From Lepidostoma basale (lineage: Eukaryota; Arthropoda; Insecta; Trichoptera; Lepidostomatidae): DNA of 64,000 bases. The notes beneath the pieces were generated by a model. That model was not told the DNA's origin. It searched no databases and worked only from the letters and a program-made list of their open reading frames with translations. Every line of letters begins with the position of its first letter. Within the stretch, counting starts at the first letter, position 1. Position numbers and translations under genes: made by a program. Shown in pieces: positions 19,476-30,180 of this stretch. The stretch is from contig JAHDVF020000465.1 in the NCBI GenBank assembly GCA_022606425.2, positions 1-64,000 of the forward strand. The letters run 5' to 3'.

Positions 19476-19735
19476 AATTGTATTACAATAGAGACGAATA
19501 TGCAAATTGCAAACTGAATATGGTTGATCAAGGTGTTTACAGGACTTATGACCTGTCATTGTTTGGGTTAAGCGCACGCTTTATGTAATTACAACATTCC
19601 CCATTCCACCTTTCTTTATGACCATGTCTGACAAATTTTTGGAAGTTGTATATATGTTAAAGTCCTATGCCAGAATTCACATGTCAGTTTCAATGTGCCA
19701 TCTATGAAGATTTTGATTACATATGTTAATTTTTT
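19476..19735 (+). repeat. Repeat RA copy 2
   Basis: Collinear with 18195-18450; ends early after the TGCCATCTATGAAGATT box. Confidence 0.7.
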
Positions 19736-19834
19736 AAAGATTACTCTATATATAATCTACATACTAACGCCATCTATGGAGATTTATGTTTATTATAATC
19801 TTATATATTAATCTTAAAAAAATATATAATATTT

Positions 19835-20010
19835 AAAAAAATGTATCTTTATAATATGTATCACTGAAGAAGGATTATTTGTCCGAAACATGTCTATGTA
19901 ATTTTATTTTTTAATAAAGTGTTGAATATACAAAGTATAAAAAAAAGAAAAAGAGAAATAAACCATCATAACAACCCAAAGTATGGCGTATATAGAATAA
20001 ATTTTTCTAT
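19835..20010 (+). repeat. HH1 unit, plus strand
   Basis: Contains the core at 19864-19894, then AATTTTATTTTTTAATAAAG, the TATACAAAGTATA tail and CATCATAACAACCCAAAGTA, TGGCGTATATAGAA, the distal end shared with 8614-8660 and 23604-23645. Confidence 0.75.
19864..19894 (+). ncRNA. HH1 minimal hammerhead ribozyme core
   Basis: CTGAAGA (19864-19870), one A, stem II GGA...TCC with loop, GAAACATGTC. All conserved core residues are present; stem III is the palindrome ACATGT and the cleavage nucleotide is C19894. Predicted to act as a dimer. Stem I pairing is short. Confidence 0.72.
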
Positions 20011-20617
20011 TTTTCTCTGCTTTATGTTTGAACCATTTAGCACCTTTGTAATAAGCACCCTTCAATCGTTCAAATTGCGGTTGGTTGGTGGAGTACAAAA
20101 TGGCTGTAATGAACGCGAAATAGTCTAAAAGTGGCAGAGTAAGAAGGCGAGTGTAAGTTTATTAGAGCAAATTAATGTAATTATGTATCGTGCACCCGCG
20201 AGTATGAAGAGCGTGGAAAGAAGAATGGGCGCGGTAAAGGGTAGACCCGAAAATAGCCGACGTATCGATCTATCGCGCCGTTGTTGTGGTCGGTGGGCTA
20301 TAAGTATACGCCGGTAATTGGAGTAATGGCCACTAGAAAACTATTCTCATAACAACCGTAATGGGCTTCATTCCGCGCGGAAAACACGGCCCGGGTAGGG
20401 GGCAATTATTGTTTCTTAGACTTGCAGACCACGGGCCAAGGGCGGGGAGAAGAGCCGCGCTGCTGGGGTTCATAACATATTCCCCGATAGTTTCATAAAT
20501 GCACTGTCAATGGGAGAAGCCTCTCTATAACTTCTCTTATAAACTTCTAAAGCTGGTCCAATCAATAACCAATGTTTTATAAGGAAGAAAATCTTCTCAC
20601 ATATCTTTAAAAATTGC
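20011..20617. other. Single-copy, GC-richer stretch without a recognised gene
   Basis: 20150-20480 has CpG-rich sequence with no repeat match in the window. No long frame. Could be regulatory or intronic. Confidence 0.4.
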
Positions 20618-20690
20618 TCCAACGTTGGCGATCACTTCCAGTAAAAACGTCTCTGTCCCGCGCTACTTGAAACAGATTCTCATTTCTCTA
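20618..20690 (-). mobile_element. LINE-V 3' fragment
   Basis: CCAACGTTGGCGATCACTTC and CTCTGTCCCGCGC match the minus-strand end of LINE-V (compare 5226-5285). Confidence 0.6.
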
Positions 20691-20785
20691 ATCAATACGA
20701 ATGAAAACATCTGTTTAACTTAAAGAAAGCAGTCGTTTTCACTCGTACTAATTATTTAATAAGGAGTTTTACGACAATAAAGAAC
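20690..20785. repeat. HH2 foldback, outer arms only
   Basis: AATACGAATGAAAACATCTG faces CAGTCGTTTTCACTCGTACT. Both ribozyme cores are missing. Confidence 0.6.
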
Positions 20786-20865
20786 AGAGAGGCCTATGCC
20801 AGGGTGATAGCCGACGTCGCGTCGGGGGGACTTGACATGGCACTCGAAGAAGAAGAGGTTCAAGA
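20786..20865 (+). mobile_element. LINE-V-like 3' end
   Basis: NREAYARVIADVASGGLDMA then a GAAGAAGAAG tail, matching the AQDRDRFAEVIANVGG end of LINE-V. Confidence 0.5.
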
Positions 20866-21009
20866 AATAATAAATTCTCAATTTTACTCATTCCTATCCA
20901 ATTCCTAATATTTCGCAGTCAGGACTACTGTCTTCTGCCAACTCCTCGCCGTCCTTCTTCCTATCCCATAATTCATTTGAAATATAAGCCATTGTTTTGG
21001 CCGAAACAC

Positions 21010-21100
21010 TATGATACATCACAATTGTATTTTATTTTATGCGACAGCTGTTTCATCAACCTATGTTGACATCATCAGGTGTTACAATAATCATCGTGTT
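21010..21100 (-). repeat. HH4 ribozyme unit
   Basis: Unit around the core at 21043-21078, with the body ACAATTGTATTTTATTTTAT and a distal CCATTGTTTTGGCCGAAACA box shared with 52750-52850 and 40120-40210. Confidence 0.7.
21043..21078 (-). ncRNA. HH4 minimal hammerhead ribozyme core
   Basis: Minus strand: CTGATGA, T, stem II GTCAAC/GTTGAT, then GAAACAGCTGTC. The consensus core is complete; stem III is the 8-nt palindrome ACAGCTGT and the cleavage nucleotide is C. One of three near-identical HH4 cores here. Confidence 0.78.
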
Positions 21101-21905
21101 ACAAAAAACAAAGTTATTCAATTTAACAGTTTAAAATATAAGCATTTTAACCTCTCAATATATAAGCAAAGGGCTTTCCTTTTTTCACTTAAATACTAAG
21201 AGGCTGATATCTATGGGTGTTAGCATATTCGGGACTTTAGAATTTACAATCAAATCCGTCCGGGGTATTTAAACTTTTTCTATGAAACTATATCTTGGAT
21301 ACTTTTAGTTGGTTTATAGTGCTATAGTGCTAACGTTTCATAATTCAACCCTTAACATATTTTGAAGAATAATATTGCCTTAGTTTCACCAGTGAGGGAT
21401 ATTGAAATGGAAGTAGACAGAATCGAACAATAGAGAGAAATACGCACGCTATTACTATTGGAGTTTAAAAAGGCATACGTACTGTAGCCTCCCTGAAAAG
21501 GTTGCTAGTTCCAAGCTCCTGTCCAAAAACAAGTGGATGGTATATGGCGACGATAAATGCCGAGTTTTGTGTAATATTAACAAATTACCATTAATCAAAA
21601 AATATTTGCCACGTATTGTCGCTTGAATAAATCTCTTGCAAATAATTATAGTTAACCCATATATAAGTATTAGCCTATATAAAACAAAATAATCGTGCAA
21701 TACGCTGCTGTTTATAAGTTTTATCTTTCAATGTAAACGTATTTGCGAAGGCTTCGTTATCTCATCTCGGCTCAGATCCACCTAGCATCCTCCGCGTACT
21801 GCTTGTGTTGAATTGGCCAGGGTTTACAGTAATCTGTAAAATCTTTCATTTTTTTCAATACTAGCACCAAAGATTTAAATCAATGGCATTAGAATTTATT
21901 ATACA
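21101..21905. other. No gene seen
   Basis: AT-rich sequence without repeat match; short frames at 21011-21199 and 21455-21700 show nothing recognisable. Confidence 0.35.
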
Positions 21906-21917
21906 ATATCCAATATC

Positions 21918-22380
21918 GCATATCGAGCCTTAGCCTCCAGTATTCTTCGCCTTCAACTCCTCCTGTCCTCCGCTTCGACCCTCCAATCTGACACTCCTAA
22001 CAATCTTGCTCCATCTCTCCCAACTTCATCCTCCCATCGCAGCCTTGGTCGTCCAATTGGTCTTCTACCACCTGGGTGCCACTCCAGCAATCTTTTTGGG
22101 GTTCGCGATGAAGGCATCCTCTGCACGTGACCGGCCCACATCTCAGTCTATTCAGTCTGACCTGTGTAGAGAGACTGGGAGCTTTGTAAATATTGTACAG
22201 CTCGTCATTATGCCGCACTCTCCAGCCTTCGCCGTCATTCACAGGCCCCAGAATTCTGCGCAGCATCCTTCTCTCAAAAGTATCCAGTCGCTCTGCAGAT
22301 TTCGCTGTCATTGTCCACGCCTCACACCCATAGGTCACTACTGTTCGGATGATTGTTTTATACCTTATCTATACGTACAA
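21918..22380 (-). mobile_element. LINE-P C-terminal fragment
   Basis: Minus strand: MTYGCEAWTMTAKSAERLDT, FERRMLRRILGPVNDGEGWR, VRHNDELYNIYKAPSLSTQV, RWAGHVQRMPSSRTPKRLLE, RPIGRPRLRWEDEVGRDGAR and RRRILETKAR. One frameshift near LNRLRWAGHV splits two open frames (22338-21997 and 22141-21953). Compared with 2945-3275 it extends further upstream. No RT catalytic motif. Confidence 0.82.
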
Positions 22381-22384
22381 TAAA

Positions 22385-22674
22385 AAAAAACATGTAATAG
22401 TATCGTCATTTTGATGTTACGATAAGAATCAAGTTCCATCTGATCATTCAAAACACACGATTCACTGAAGAAGGATTCATTTACACTTAGAACTTTATTA
22501 TTCCAACTGTCGCCAGAGAAAATTTACACGCTTCTCGTAAAAAGAGTTTCATCTGCTTCAGATGGAACCCTTTTATTCCAATATACACACCCGAAACCAA
22601 CAAAACTTTGACTTAATTTTTCTCAGCTTTTTACTTTTGACAGTTGGAACCTTCTCAGGTGACAAAATATGAAC
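22385..22674. other. No gene seen
   Basis: Single-copy sequence; pieces such as TTCATCTGCTTCAGATGG are short hairpins only. Confidence 0.35.
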
Positions 22675-23065
22675 ATATAGAGCAGAAGCGCTAATCGTCA
22701 CCAAATCGACCATAAGAAGACTCTGTGTAGCATGAAAAAAAAATTCTCAGACCAAATAAGAAATACTGAAATACGTAAAAGGTCGGAAGTAACGGATGTC
22801 GTCAAAAGGGTGGCTTAGCTCAAATGGTCATTTGCAAACAGCTGAAATGGTCAGACTGGTAGATCAAAGATGAACCAGAAGAGTGGTGGAGTGGAGACCT
22901 CGCAAAGAAATAAGAAGCAGAAGAAGACCCCCCACACGAAGGTTTAATAACATTAGAAAAATCGTTGGTGACTGGATGCAAAGGGCACAAGATAGGAATA
23001 TGTGGAGAAGTATGGGGTAGGCCTTTGTCCAGCAGTGGACGGCATCGGCTGTATAAGTAAAGCAG
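22675..23065 (+). mobile_element. LINE C-terminal remnant (LINE-G related)
   Basis: RRRPPTRRFNNIRKIVGDWM, QRAQDRNMWRSMG and AFVQQWTASAV mark the final part of a LINE polyprotein of the AYVQEW type. The upstream part is broken by stops. Confidence 0.65.
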
Positions 23066-23069
23066 AGTA

Positions 23070-23185
23070 AATGTATTCATAAAAAGAGCTCTTTATTATG
23101 TAGAAGAAATTAGGTCGGGTCCAGGCTTGAACTTAAGTCCCCTAGATCCAAGCGTTCTGGCCCCTAGACGACCCCAGTCAATGCA
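23070..23185 (-). repeat. SINE-2 copy
   Basis: Minus strand carries the SINE-2 head (AGTTCAAGCCTGGACCCGAC) and the downstream TAATAAAGAGCTCTTT box; see 7290-7400. Confidence 0.5.
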
Positions 23186-23603
23186 TACTAGGGTGATGCG
23201 TTTGGAATTAATATGTAATTAATAAAAGGGAATGTATATTCGAGATATTATATTTCACTGTCCCTACAAAAGCTAACGACCTGCCTTTGCGGAAGACATC
23301 ACACAAAAGGTCGTCTGGTTTATACGATGTCGTAAAGTTTTATTGGATATAAAAAGTATCGTTTCCCTGGAATTATAATTGATGGCATCTGAAAACAAAC
23401 AAGTGTTCCTAACAGATTAGGAAGGATGCACGTTCCGACACTTTTTACTTCTTTTGTGTATGTACGCATTTTACACTCTCATTTCATATGCAATAAAATG
23501 TCTGAAATTACCCTGGACGGGTCAAATGACGAGATGTCTCTTTTACCTCACCGAAAACACATTTCTGAAAACATTAAAATGAGATATGCTAGATATTAAT
23601 TTC
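23186..23603. other. No gene seen
   Basis: No repeat match and no meaningful frame. Confidence 0.35.
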
Positions 23604-24055
23604 TTCCATGTTCGCCATACTTTGTGTTGTAGGTGTTTTATTTGTCTTTTTCTTTTTTATGTATTTTGTATACACAACACAAACATAAAATTTAAAAAAA
23701 AATTATATTTCAGACATGTTTCGGACAACCGGTCCTTCCTTTGTGATATTATATTAACATCCGTTAAAACTGATCGTATTTGTTTTTTGTATCACAATTG
23801 TATTTTATTTTACGCGACAGCTGTTTCATCAACCTATGGTGACATTATCAGGTGTTACAATAATATATTAAATGTCAAATTTTCGTGATTTTTCGAATCT
23901 TTATGTAATATAAATATTTGTAAACAATTTTATAAGATTTTAAATTTGTATCTTTATAATATGTATCACTGAAAAAGGACTGGTTGTCGTGTCAACATGT
24001 CTAATATTTTTTTTTTTTAAAGTTAGTGTTATATATTCAAAGTATATAAAAAAGA
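23604..24055. repeat. HH1 foldback with an HH4 unit in the centre
   Basis: HH1 minus unit 23604-23760 (core reads CAAAGGA before GAAACATGTC, damaged), HH4 minus unit with core 23816-23851 (CTGATAA, G8 to A, then GAAACAGCTGTC), and HH1 plus unit 23905-24055 (core CTGAAAA with the GAAA box destroyed). None of the three cores fits the active consensus. Confidence 0.7.
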
Positions 24056-24405
24056 AAGACTGATATTAATTTCACTTAAATCCATGGTTGCCAAACTTTT
24101 TAAGCCTATCGCCCTATATGATTATAATATGACGATTTGGAATTTTACGAATAATGTTGTGAAAATTAGTTACTTCAACGCCCACCATAGGGTAAAGCTC
24201 TACTCTGGAAATAATTCAATTAGAGGCGCCGATAAATATCTTGGTTGAAAACACACAATTTGAAAATGGCATTAATTTGGTATTAACACCTCAATTATAG
24301 AAACATATTAAATAAATTCTTTTAAAACTTTCTCGCCGGCCATCGTCATTCAGTAAACTAGTATTATTTAACACATTATTTCTGAAAAGAATATAAAAAC
24401 GATTT

Positions 24406-24790
24406 AGAGGAAAATACTGAGAAAAAAATTTTGGACCCACGCTGGAGGATGGGACTTACAGAATTAAAAGAAACCTTCAACTTGAAGTACTGATTAACCA
24501 GGAAACAGTACTGAGATTCTGTAAGTCTCAACGCCTACGGTGGGCTGGCAATGTGGAAAGAATGCCAGATTGAGAACAACACAAATTATATCCAGAAGGG
24601 TTCCCGCGAAAAAAGACCAAGAGACAGACCGAGAAAAAGATGGGCGAATTGCGTGGAAGAAGATTGTGAGAAAATGGAAGGATCTGGGAAATGGAGAGGG
24701 ATGGCCAGAAACAGAAGTCAGTTGAGGACCGTTGTGGAGAAGACCAAGTCCCACACCGGGATGTAGCGCCGAGAAATAAATGAATTAATG
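24406..24790 (+). mobile_element. LINE-D C-terminal remnant
   Basis: KILRKIFGPTLEDGTYRIKR, QETVLRFCKSQRLRWAGNVE and RMPD, then a frameshift into RRVPAKKRPRDRPRKRWANC and a C-terminus near 24765. Same general order as other LINE tails (RRxxGP, LRWxGHxxRM, GRPRKRW). Confidence 0.7.
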
Positions 24791-25330
24791 AATGTTTCTG
24801 GAAAGGGTATGAATACCAACCTTGATGGGTCTTAGCCTCCTCCAAGAAATGTCTTCATCCTGTCCTGTCTCTGGCCGCCATCTCCCATTCTTGTTGCTCC
24901 AGGTGAGTCTGCCACGGTACCATCCAACTATCGCAGTCTCAGCCTGCTGACATTTCTTAGCCCTACTGAATTATCCGATAACACTATTTTAGGGAGCTCT
25001 AGAACCTCCATGCGGTGCGAGTGCCCTAGCCAGCGCAGTCTGTTAATCTTTATATAGTTGACCACGCTGACGTCCTGGTACAGATAGTAGAGCTTTGTGT
25101 TGTATCTCCTTCTCTACGTCTGACCATCTTTAATAGGTCCGAGGATTATGCGGAGGATTTTCCTTTTGTAGCAGTACATCTTTATTTCATCAAATTTAGT
25201 GAGTGTCAAAAGTCTTTGAGACATATGTTACAACTGGTCTAATCAGCGTTTTACAAAATGTGGTATTTGTCTTTCTGAACAGTAAACGCGAATTTAAGTA
25301 CTTATTGAGGCCTGTTCGCTACGAATATCC
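24780..25330 (-). mobile_element. LINE C-terminal remnant on the minus strand
   Basis: Minus strand: FDEIKMYCYKRKILRIILGP, IKINRLRWLGHSHRMEVLEL and PK, a LRLRWLDG stretch and RMKTFLGGG. Several stops. Opposes LINE-D at its 3' end, so two LINE tails meet head to head near 24780. Confidence 0.6.
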
Positions 25331-25439
25331 GTTTTCCTTCCCGCAGACAACGTGTTAAAAAAAATCAAGTGTTTACGTCATTAGCATAAAATTTCTAATT
25401 GCAATTTATTTATACTTTATTTCTTCCTTCTTTTTTTTC

Positions 25440-25640
25440 TTCAATTACATCGTGTGATCTGTTGTCTCGGGATTTGCCTCAACTTTCGATGCGATAAACC
25501 AGCAATTTCGCCATCTTTTGGGTGGTCTGCCAGGTGGACGTTGGCCTACGGGTATCCCATTTGCAGCAGCGTATTCGATTCTCGGAGTGTCCATTCGGTT
25601 TATATAGTCTCGCCAAGATCGTCTTCTAGTTCTCACGGTT
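25440..25640 (-). mobile_element. LINE C-terminal fragment
   Basis: Minus strand: RTRRRSWRDYINRMDTPRIE, YAAANGIPVGQRPPGRPPKR and WRNCW, a basic GRPPKRW tail as in other LINEs; related to 14700-14795. 63 codons, then stop. Confidence 0.65.
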
Positions 25641-25814
25641 TTATATATTTTATTCTACTAAATTTATTACATTATAATTATCAACGGTTCGGTAACTATT
25701 TCAAATTGAATCATTTTATTTCTCAAAGATATTCCAAACAAAAATAAAGTTTAAGCCGTCTATTGACAGCAAGTAAAATATAACAATGGTAAAATAACAG
25801 CTAAAACATAATAA

Positions 25815-26045
25815 TATAACTAACTAACTAACTAACCATCACGCCGTCTCCTCGAAAGGGTAGGCAGAAAGAACGGACTGTCACACTTTTACTGATGCGG
25901 CACACCATCCTTCTCTTTTCGCTCCGCGGGAGACGCGGTGTGATGGGTTGCGAGCCTCATCGCCACCAATAGGCATCTCCCGCGCACACTTCGATCGTCC
26001 GACACCCACAAAATAAATCTTAAACAAATAATATATAATAGTATT
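25815..26045 (-). mobile_element. LINE-T-tailed short element (TTE) copy 1
   Basis: Minus strand order: GTGGGTGTCGGACGATCGAA, GGGAGATGCCTATTGGTGGC, GATGAGGCTCGCAACCCATC, ACACCGCGTCTCCCGCGGAG, then a final segment of about 75 bp identical in kind to the LINE-T 3' end (CTGCCTACCCTTTCGAGGAG, ACGGCGTGATGG) and (TTAG)n. No coding frame. Other copies: 28627-28862 and 63541-64000, plus a tail-less one at 40403-40855. Confidence 0.75.
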
Positions 26046-26049
26046 ATAT

Positions 26050-26295
26050 AATACCAGGAACGCATGAGAGATGGTTCGACTTTAGGAATACAAAATACTC
26101 TCAAGTCAAGAGTATTTGTCTTCTGAACGTACTTTCACTTATATGAAAGACGTTGATCAGTTTGATTGCTCTCCCCACCGGCATCACCATAGGCAGGTTG
26201 GTTCTGCATGTTGGGAGATGAAACAATCTGTACTGACGCTGTCGAAGATAACCATCCGGAACATAAAGATGGATACCCTCCAAGATGGCAGATAT
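26050..26295 (-). mobile_element. LINE-J C-terminal fragment
   Basis: Minus strand: YVPDGYLRQRQYRLFHLPTC, RTNLPMVMPVGRAIKLINVF and ESTFRRQILLT, then stop and the LINE-J 3' untranslated stretch (TGGTTCGACT...GCGTTCCTGGTAT reversed). Compare 42340-42600. Confidence 0.8.
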
Positions 26296-26684
26296 AAGAT
26301 CAGACCAGGCGATGGTTACGATTCATGTTTAAGTAGTCCGACGGTTCATCTGAGAAAAGTGAAGTGTTTGTGAGGAAATCTTTGCGGCTCTCGCCGTAAT
26401 ACGTCCGTGAGTGGTTCAGTCCTATGTCATTAGAGATATCGGGCTCGCGTGAGACATGCGATGGGACGGTTAGTGTCGGCGGTACCTGCCCTCACCCCGA
26501 TTAACCTTCGCCGTGGGCAAGGTTCGCGGAGAAACGGCACCGGTTGTACTACAAAAGGGCGCCCTGCTACTCCCATCCCATCCAGGGGAGTGCAACTATT
26601 CGCGGAGTAAACAAACAAATAACGAAGCATAACGGCGCTCATATTCTAGTTATTTAAAAATAAATGCTCGTTAATAGTCATCAA
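26296..26684. other. GC-rich stretch, unknown
   Basis: 26400-26640 is markedly GC-rich with no repeat match. A 70-codon minus-strand frame (26430-26642) is not recognisable. It could be the upstream part of a LINE or a unique region. Confidence 0.35.
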
Positions 26685-26815
26685 TAATAATTAATACGAA
26701 TGAAAACGTCTGTTTTATGGAAGTTTTATTATATTTTATGTTAATAACATGTTTCGCCTGTCTAAGCCATTTTCAAAATGTTTTGCCTAAGACAGGTGAA
26801 ACATGTCATGAGATG
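26685..26815. repeat. HH2 foldback pair
   Basis: Minus core near 26745-26776 reads TTGAAAA, T, stem II GGCTT/AGGC, GAAACATGTT (U3-A8 type). The plus unit keeps GTGAAACATGTCATGAG but lost its CUGANGA box. Confidence 0.6.
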
Positions 26816-27010
26816 GATCGAGGTAAGCGTGTCACGATCAAACAAATAAAATTAAAATATTTGCCATGTGAGGAGTCGGAGAAATCGACATACGTGCAAG
26901 ACACGATGTATGAATGTTGAGGAATCGAGAGTCAGAATATGTCAGGAAAGAATGGTGTGACGGTCCATTATTTCTGCCTATCCGTTCGGGGAGACAGAAT
27001 GATGGTTAGT
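26815..27010 (+). mobile_element. LINE-T 3' end
   Basis: GTGTCACGATCAAACAAATA, then codons like RxKSTYVQDTMYEC and the ISAYPFGET-like end at about 27000 with TGATGG. Frames broken. Confidence 0.65.
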
Positions 27011-27144
27011 ATGCAAGAAAAACTCAATATTTGAATTGTTTTATCGTGCCACGTTTTCTTCGGTCTTTCTCTATTTATCGCCGTTTTTGTGATTATATCA
27101 CAAAAAGGGCGCTTTAAAATTAAAAATATTATTATTATTATTAA

Positions 27145-27995
27145 CACAATAGAGAAAAGAGGAATACTTCGATTCTCTCCGTATTTAGAGTAAATAATTC
27201 GAAATGCACACGATGTGCATACCCAAGGACGTTTGGATTATTTTGTATTTTGATCTGATAATTGTTGTATGACAATAGAGTAGAAAACAAAAGAAGAACA
27301 ATTTGATGTTGTTAATTTGTCAAATTTTTAACGTGTGTGAATAAAAAAGATTTACGTTAAAAGTCAAAAGGTATTTTGCAACGCATTTCGTATTACTATC
27401 GGAGAGAATCGAAGTATTTCTCTCTCTCTCTCTCTCTCTCTCACAATAAAAAATATTATCGTACTCTTTCTTGACGACTCAGGTTTTTGCCTATTTACAA
27501 CATATTATGATACAGTGAATCAAGTTTATAAGGAGTAGAAACTGATTACTTTATGAGTTTCAACTAGTCATAATAATCTGCCTCTGGTGAAACCGGTGGA
27601 AAGAGCAATTAGTCTGCTAAACGCGGTCTCCTCGGAGATCGACGTCTTTCATATCAGTGAAGGTACGTTCAGGAGACAAATACTCTTGACTTTAGAAAGT
27701 ACCTTGTCTTCCTAATGTCGAACCATCTCTAATGCGTTCCTGGTATTATGTTGTATTTTTTATAATATTTTAACTGTACTCAATAGATAGATGCCTTAAA
27801 CATTTTGCTGTTTGTAATGTGTTTTGAGTTAAAGAACTGATTTGATTTGATAACATAAACCAAAAACTCGGATGTCATCAAGAAAGAGTAGAGAATATTT
27901 TAAAAACAATAGAACCAGATTGGAATACTACGATTCTCTCTTCGAGAACGTTTCTAGATTATTTTAAAATTTGATCTGATTATTGTTTCCATTTT
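27145..27995. repeat. Degenerate element with direct and inverted repeats, (TC)n core
   Basis: GAATACTTCGATTCTCTCCG (27161-) recurs inverted at about 27396-27418 and directly in altered form at about 27923. TTTGATCTGATAATTGTT (27245-) recurs near 27968. GTACTCTTTCTTGACG (27459-) recurs inverted near 27880. A (TC)n run fills 27417-27442. The nesting suggests a decayed element with long terminal repeats, cut by LINE-J at 27583. Confidence 0.45.
27583..27850 (+). mobile_element. LINE-J 3' end
   Basis: NLPLVKPVERAISLLNAVSS, EIDVFHISEGTFRRQILLTL and ESTLSS, stop near 27717, then the 3' UTR with TGCGTTCCTGGTATTATGTT and a (TTTGA)n tail. Same family as 41968-42706. Confidence 0.78.
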
Positions 27996-28525
27996 GAATT
28001 ATATAAAATATGTATTATTCGGATAATATTCTTCGTTTTTCTCATATCGCTTTCTCTGCACAAAGATCGCTTATCCAATTCACTATTACAATTCTAGAAA
28101 TCGCCTGGCTTAGTTTATGTACCTGTCTAGGGGCTGAAAGGTAGCGTGTTTTAAGTAATTCGAAATCTTAATTCTTTCTCACCTCTTTCGCAAGCGCTCC
28201 ACGAACGTTTTGACCTCCCATCGTATTACGGTTTCATGTTCCGGGGGGCACTCGAGACGAGATAATGGATAGATTTATGGAGGTGAAACTTCAGCCAATT
28301 GAAATGAGATCGTTCTGGGATTGTGTTCTGCACCTTTTAATTAACTTCTATTCAATTATTATCAGAGGCAATGGTTATCTTTGCGATCAGAACACTATTT
28401 TTTTAATTGAAGGTTAAGGCGATAACACTCTGGAATTCTATTGTATTGGAATTCTTTATTAATAGAATTCATTAAAATGGAATAATCGTAAATTATTGAA
28501 TTAATAAAACTGTTTTTTATTAATT
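27996..28525. other. No gene seen
   Basis: Unique-looking sequence; no repeat match, no meaningful frame. Confidence 0.35.
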
Positions 28526-28626
28526 AACTACTTATTCCCTTTATTTCCACAGTGACCGGTTTCGCCAGGCTAGCTGGCATCCACAGACTGGTGACACCGT
28601 TACAACATACTCTTTTATAATCATAC
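28526..28626 (-). repeat. HH11 unit, best-preserved copy (core 28554-28586)
   Basis: Minus strand: stem I strand CAGT, CTGTGGA, T, stem II GCCAG/CTGGC with loop CTAGC, GAAACCGGTC, then stem I strand ACTG. Stem III is ACCGGT, cleavage nucleotide C. The sole departure from consensus is A6 to U. A 4-bp stem I (28550-28553 with 28587-28590) is intact. Confidence 0.7.
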
Positions 28627-28862
28627 AAAAACTAACTAACTAACTAACCATCACGCCGTCTCCCCGAAAGGGTAGGCAGAAATAATGGACTGTCACACGT
28701 TTACTGATGCGGCACTCCATCCTTCTCTTTTCGCTCCGCGGGAGACGCGGTGCGATGGGTTGCGAACCTCATCGCCACCAATAGGCATCTCCCGCGCTCA
28801 CTTCGATCGTCCAACACCCACAAAATAAATCTAAAACAAACAATATAAAATACAATGATATT
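28627..28862 (-). mobile_element. TTE copy 2
   Basis: (AACT)n, then the LINE-T-like 3' segment, then the TTE body (GATGCGGCACTCCATCCTTC, GCATCTCCCGCGCTCACTTC on the plus strand). It abuts HH11 at 28626. Confidence 0.72.
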
Positions 28863-28867
28863 ATCAG

Positions 28868-29012
28868 ATAAAAGGAAGGAATGTAGAGCGGAAATAAGTA
28901 TTATGAACAAAATTATTATTATTAATCTAGTGACGTGTGTCGGGATCTAGTAGTGTGGCGGTCTATTTTATCTACCTTCCCCTTCGGGGAAACGGCGTGA
29001 TGTTATTTTGTT
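28868..29012 (+). mobile_element. LINE-T, internally deleted
   Basis: RKECRAEISIMNKI (28870-28915) joins directly to the last codons (VWRSILSTFPFGETA-like) and GGCGTGATG at about 28995. About 300 bp are missing between. Confidence 0.6.
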
Positions 29013-29770
29013 TGTTTATGAAACACAGAACGAACATTTAACACAAGCATCAAGTATAATAACATCATCTAGCTTACACCAAAGAGTATTTTTTTCAAGT
29101 TGGACAACCATTGTGTCGAGTCTGACCGTGATTTTGACACCACATTTCTATACACAATTATTATAACAAAGACAGTTAACCAAACAAGCCCGAATCTTTG
29201 GAAATCCTCAAATCGGTGAAGTTGTTCATTAATAATTAGTTTTCTCCATTACCTCTTTTCTACTCAAATACCCTTTCTACTTTTAATCTCACAAGCTCCC
29301 ATCACCAATCATAATTTTAATTGTGCATTAATCAATTATTTAATATCCAGGCAAAATATTTCTATTCAAAAGCATGTCTTTTCCAAATTGTATGTTGTAT
29401 TGCTACGAAAATGTATATTTTTTTCCATTGTAATTTGTGCTTATAAGGTTTAATTAATTATTTATTTTGAAATTGACTTGAATTCATTCCATTACATTTT
29501 TTACAAATAATTGACATATATCTAAGAACATTTTAATTCAGTAACAGTAAAAATTAAGCCTAAGACATGTTAAGACGATATTAAAGTTAAGAATATTTAG
29601 GCCATTAAAGAAGAAAGGCTTAACTAATAAATGTACTAGAGATGAGCAATACGAAAATGACTTACATACAATTAGCGAGCGACGTATATAGTTAGTTATA
29701 ATACGTTTACTTAATGTGTCTTTATACATATAATAAGTTCTTTTTTGGTTTAATAATATTTTTTCAAATT
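29013..29770. other. No gene seen
   Basis: AT-rich, no repeat match; a 63-codon minus-strand frame at 29538-29729 is unremarkable. Confidence 0.35.
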
Positions 29771-30090
29771 TTCGTATGAAGCATCCACTCTGTGGTTAGA
29801 CATTTAAAATTTTATTTTATTATTATTTGTATTTAAAATAAAATAAAATAAAACACTGTACTTTGTTTTTCACCACTATGGGGTTATTTAAATTGCCGAC
29901 TAGTTTCGCTTGTACCTAAGCTTCCTCAGGGCTTCGTAATAATAGTTATTACAAAGCCATGAGGAATCTTGGGTACAAGCGAAACTAGTCGACAATTAAA
30001 ATAACCGCATAGTGGTGAAAAACAATGTATAGTGTTTTATTTTATTTTATTTTAAATACAAATCATAATAAAATATATATATTTTTAAAT
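29771..30090. repeat. HH3 foldback pair
   Basis: Arms 29813-29943 and 29945-30078 are near-perfect reverse complements with almost no spacer. The left half carries an intact minus-strand ribozyme (29895-29932). The right half carries the plus-strand equivalent (29959-29990), where C3 is replaced by A (ATGAGGA). Confidence 0.85.
29895..29932 (-). ncRNA. HH3 minimal hammerhead ribozyme core
   Basis: Minus strand: stem I strand GCC, CTGAGGA, A, stem II GCTT.../...AAGC, GAAACTAGTC, stem I strand GGC. All conserved core bases are present, stem III is the palindrome ACTAGT and the cleavage nucleotide is C29898 (complement). Stem I is 3 bp. Confidence 0.75.
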
Positions 30091-30180
30091 ATATTTTCAC
30101 CCGAGGATCAAAGAGGTCATCTCCGAAACATGTTGTATATATTATTTTTATTCTGTAATTTGTTTATTAAAATATAAATG
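30091..30180 (+). repeat. HH8 hammerhead-like unit (30101-30134)
   Basis: CCGAGGA, T, a weak stem II with GAG/CTC, GAAACATGTT. Core position 4 is C instead of U; stem III is ACATGT. Downstream AT-rich tail. Confidence 0.5.

Noticed and set aside
22006..22383. 125-codon frame on the plus strand
   Set aside because: Antisense of LINE-P.
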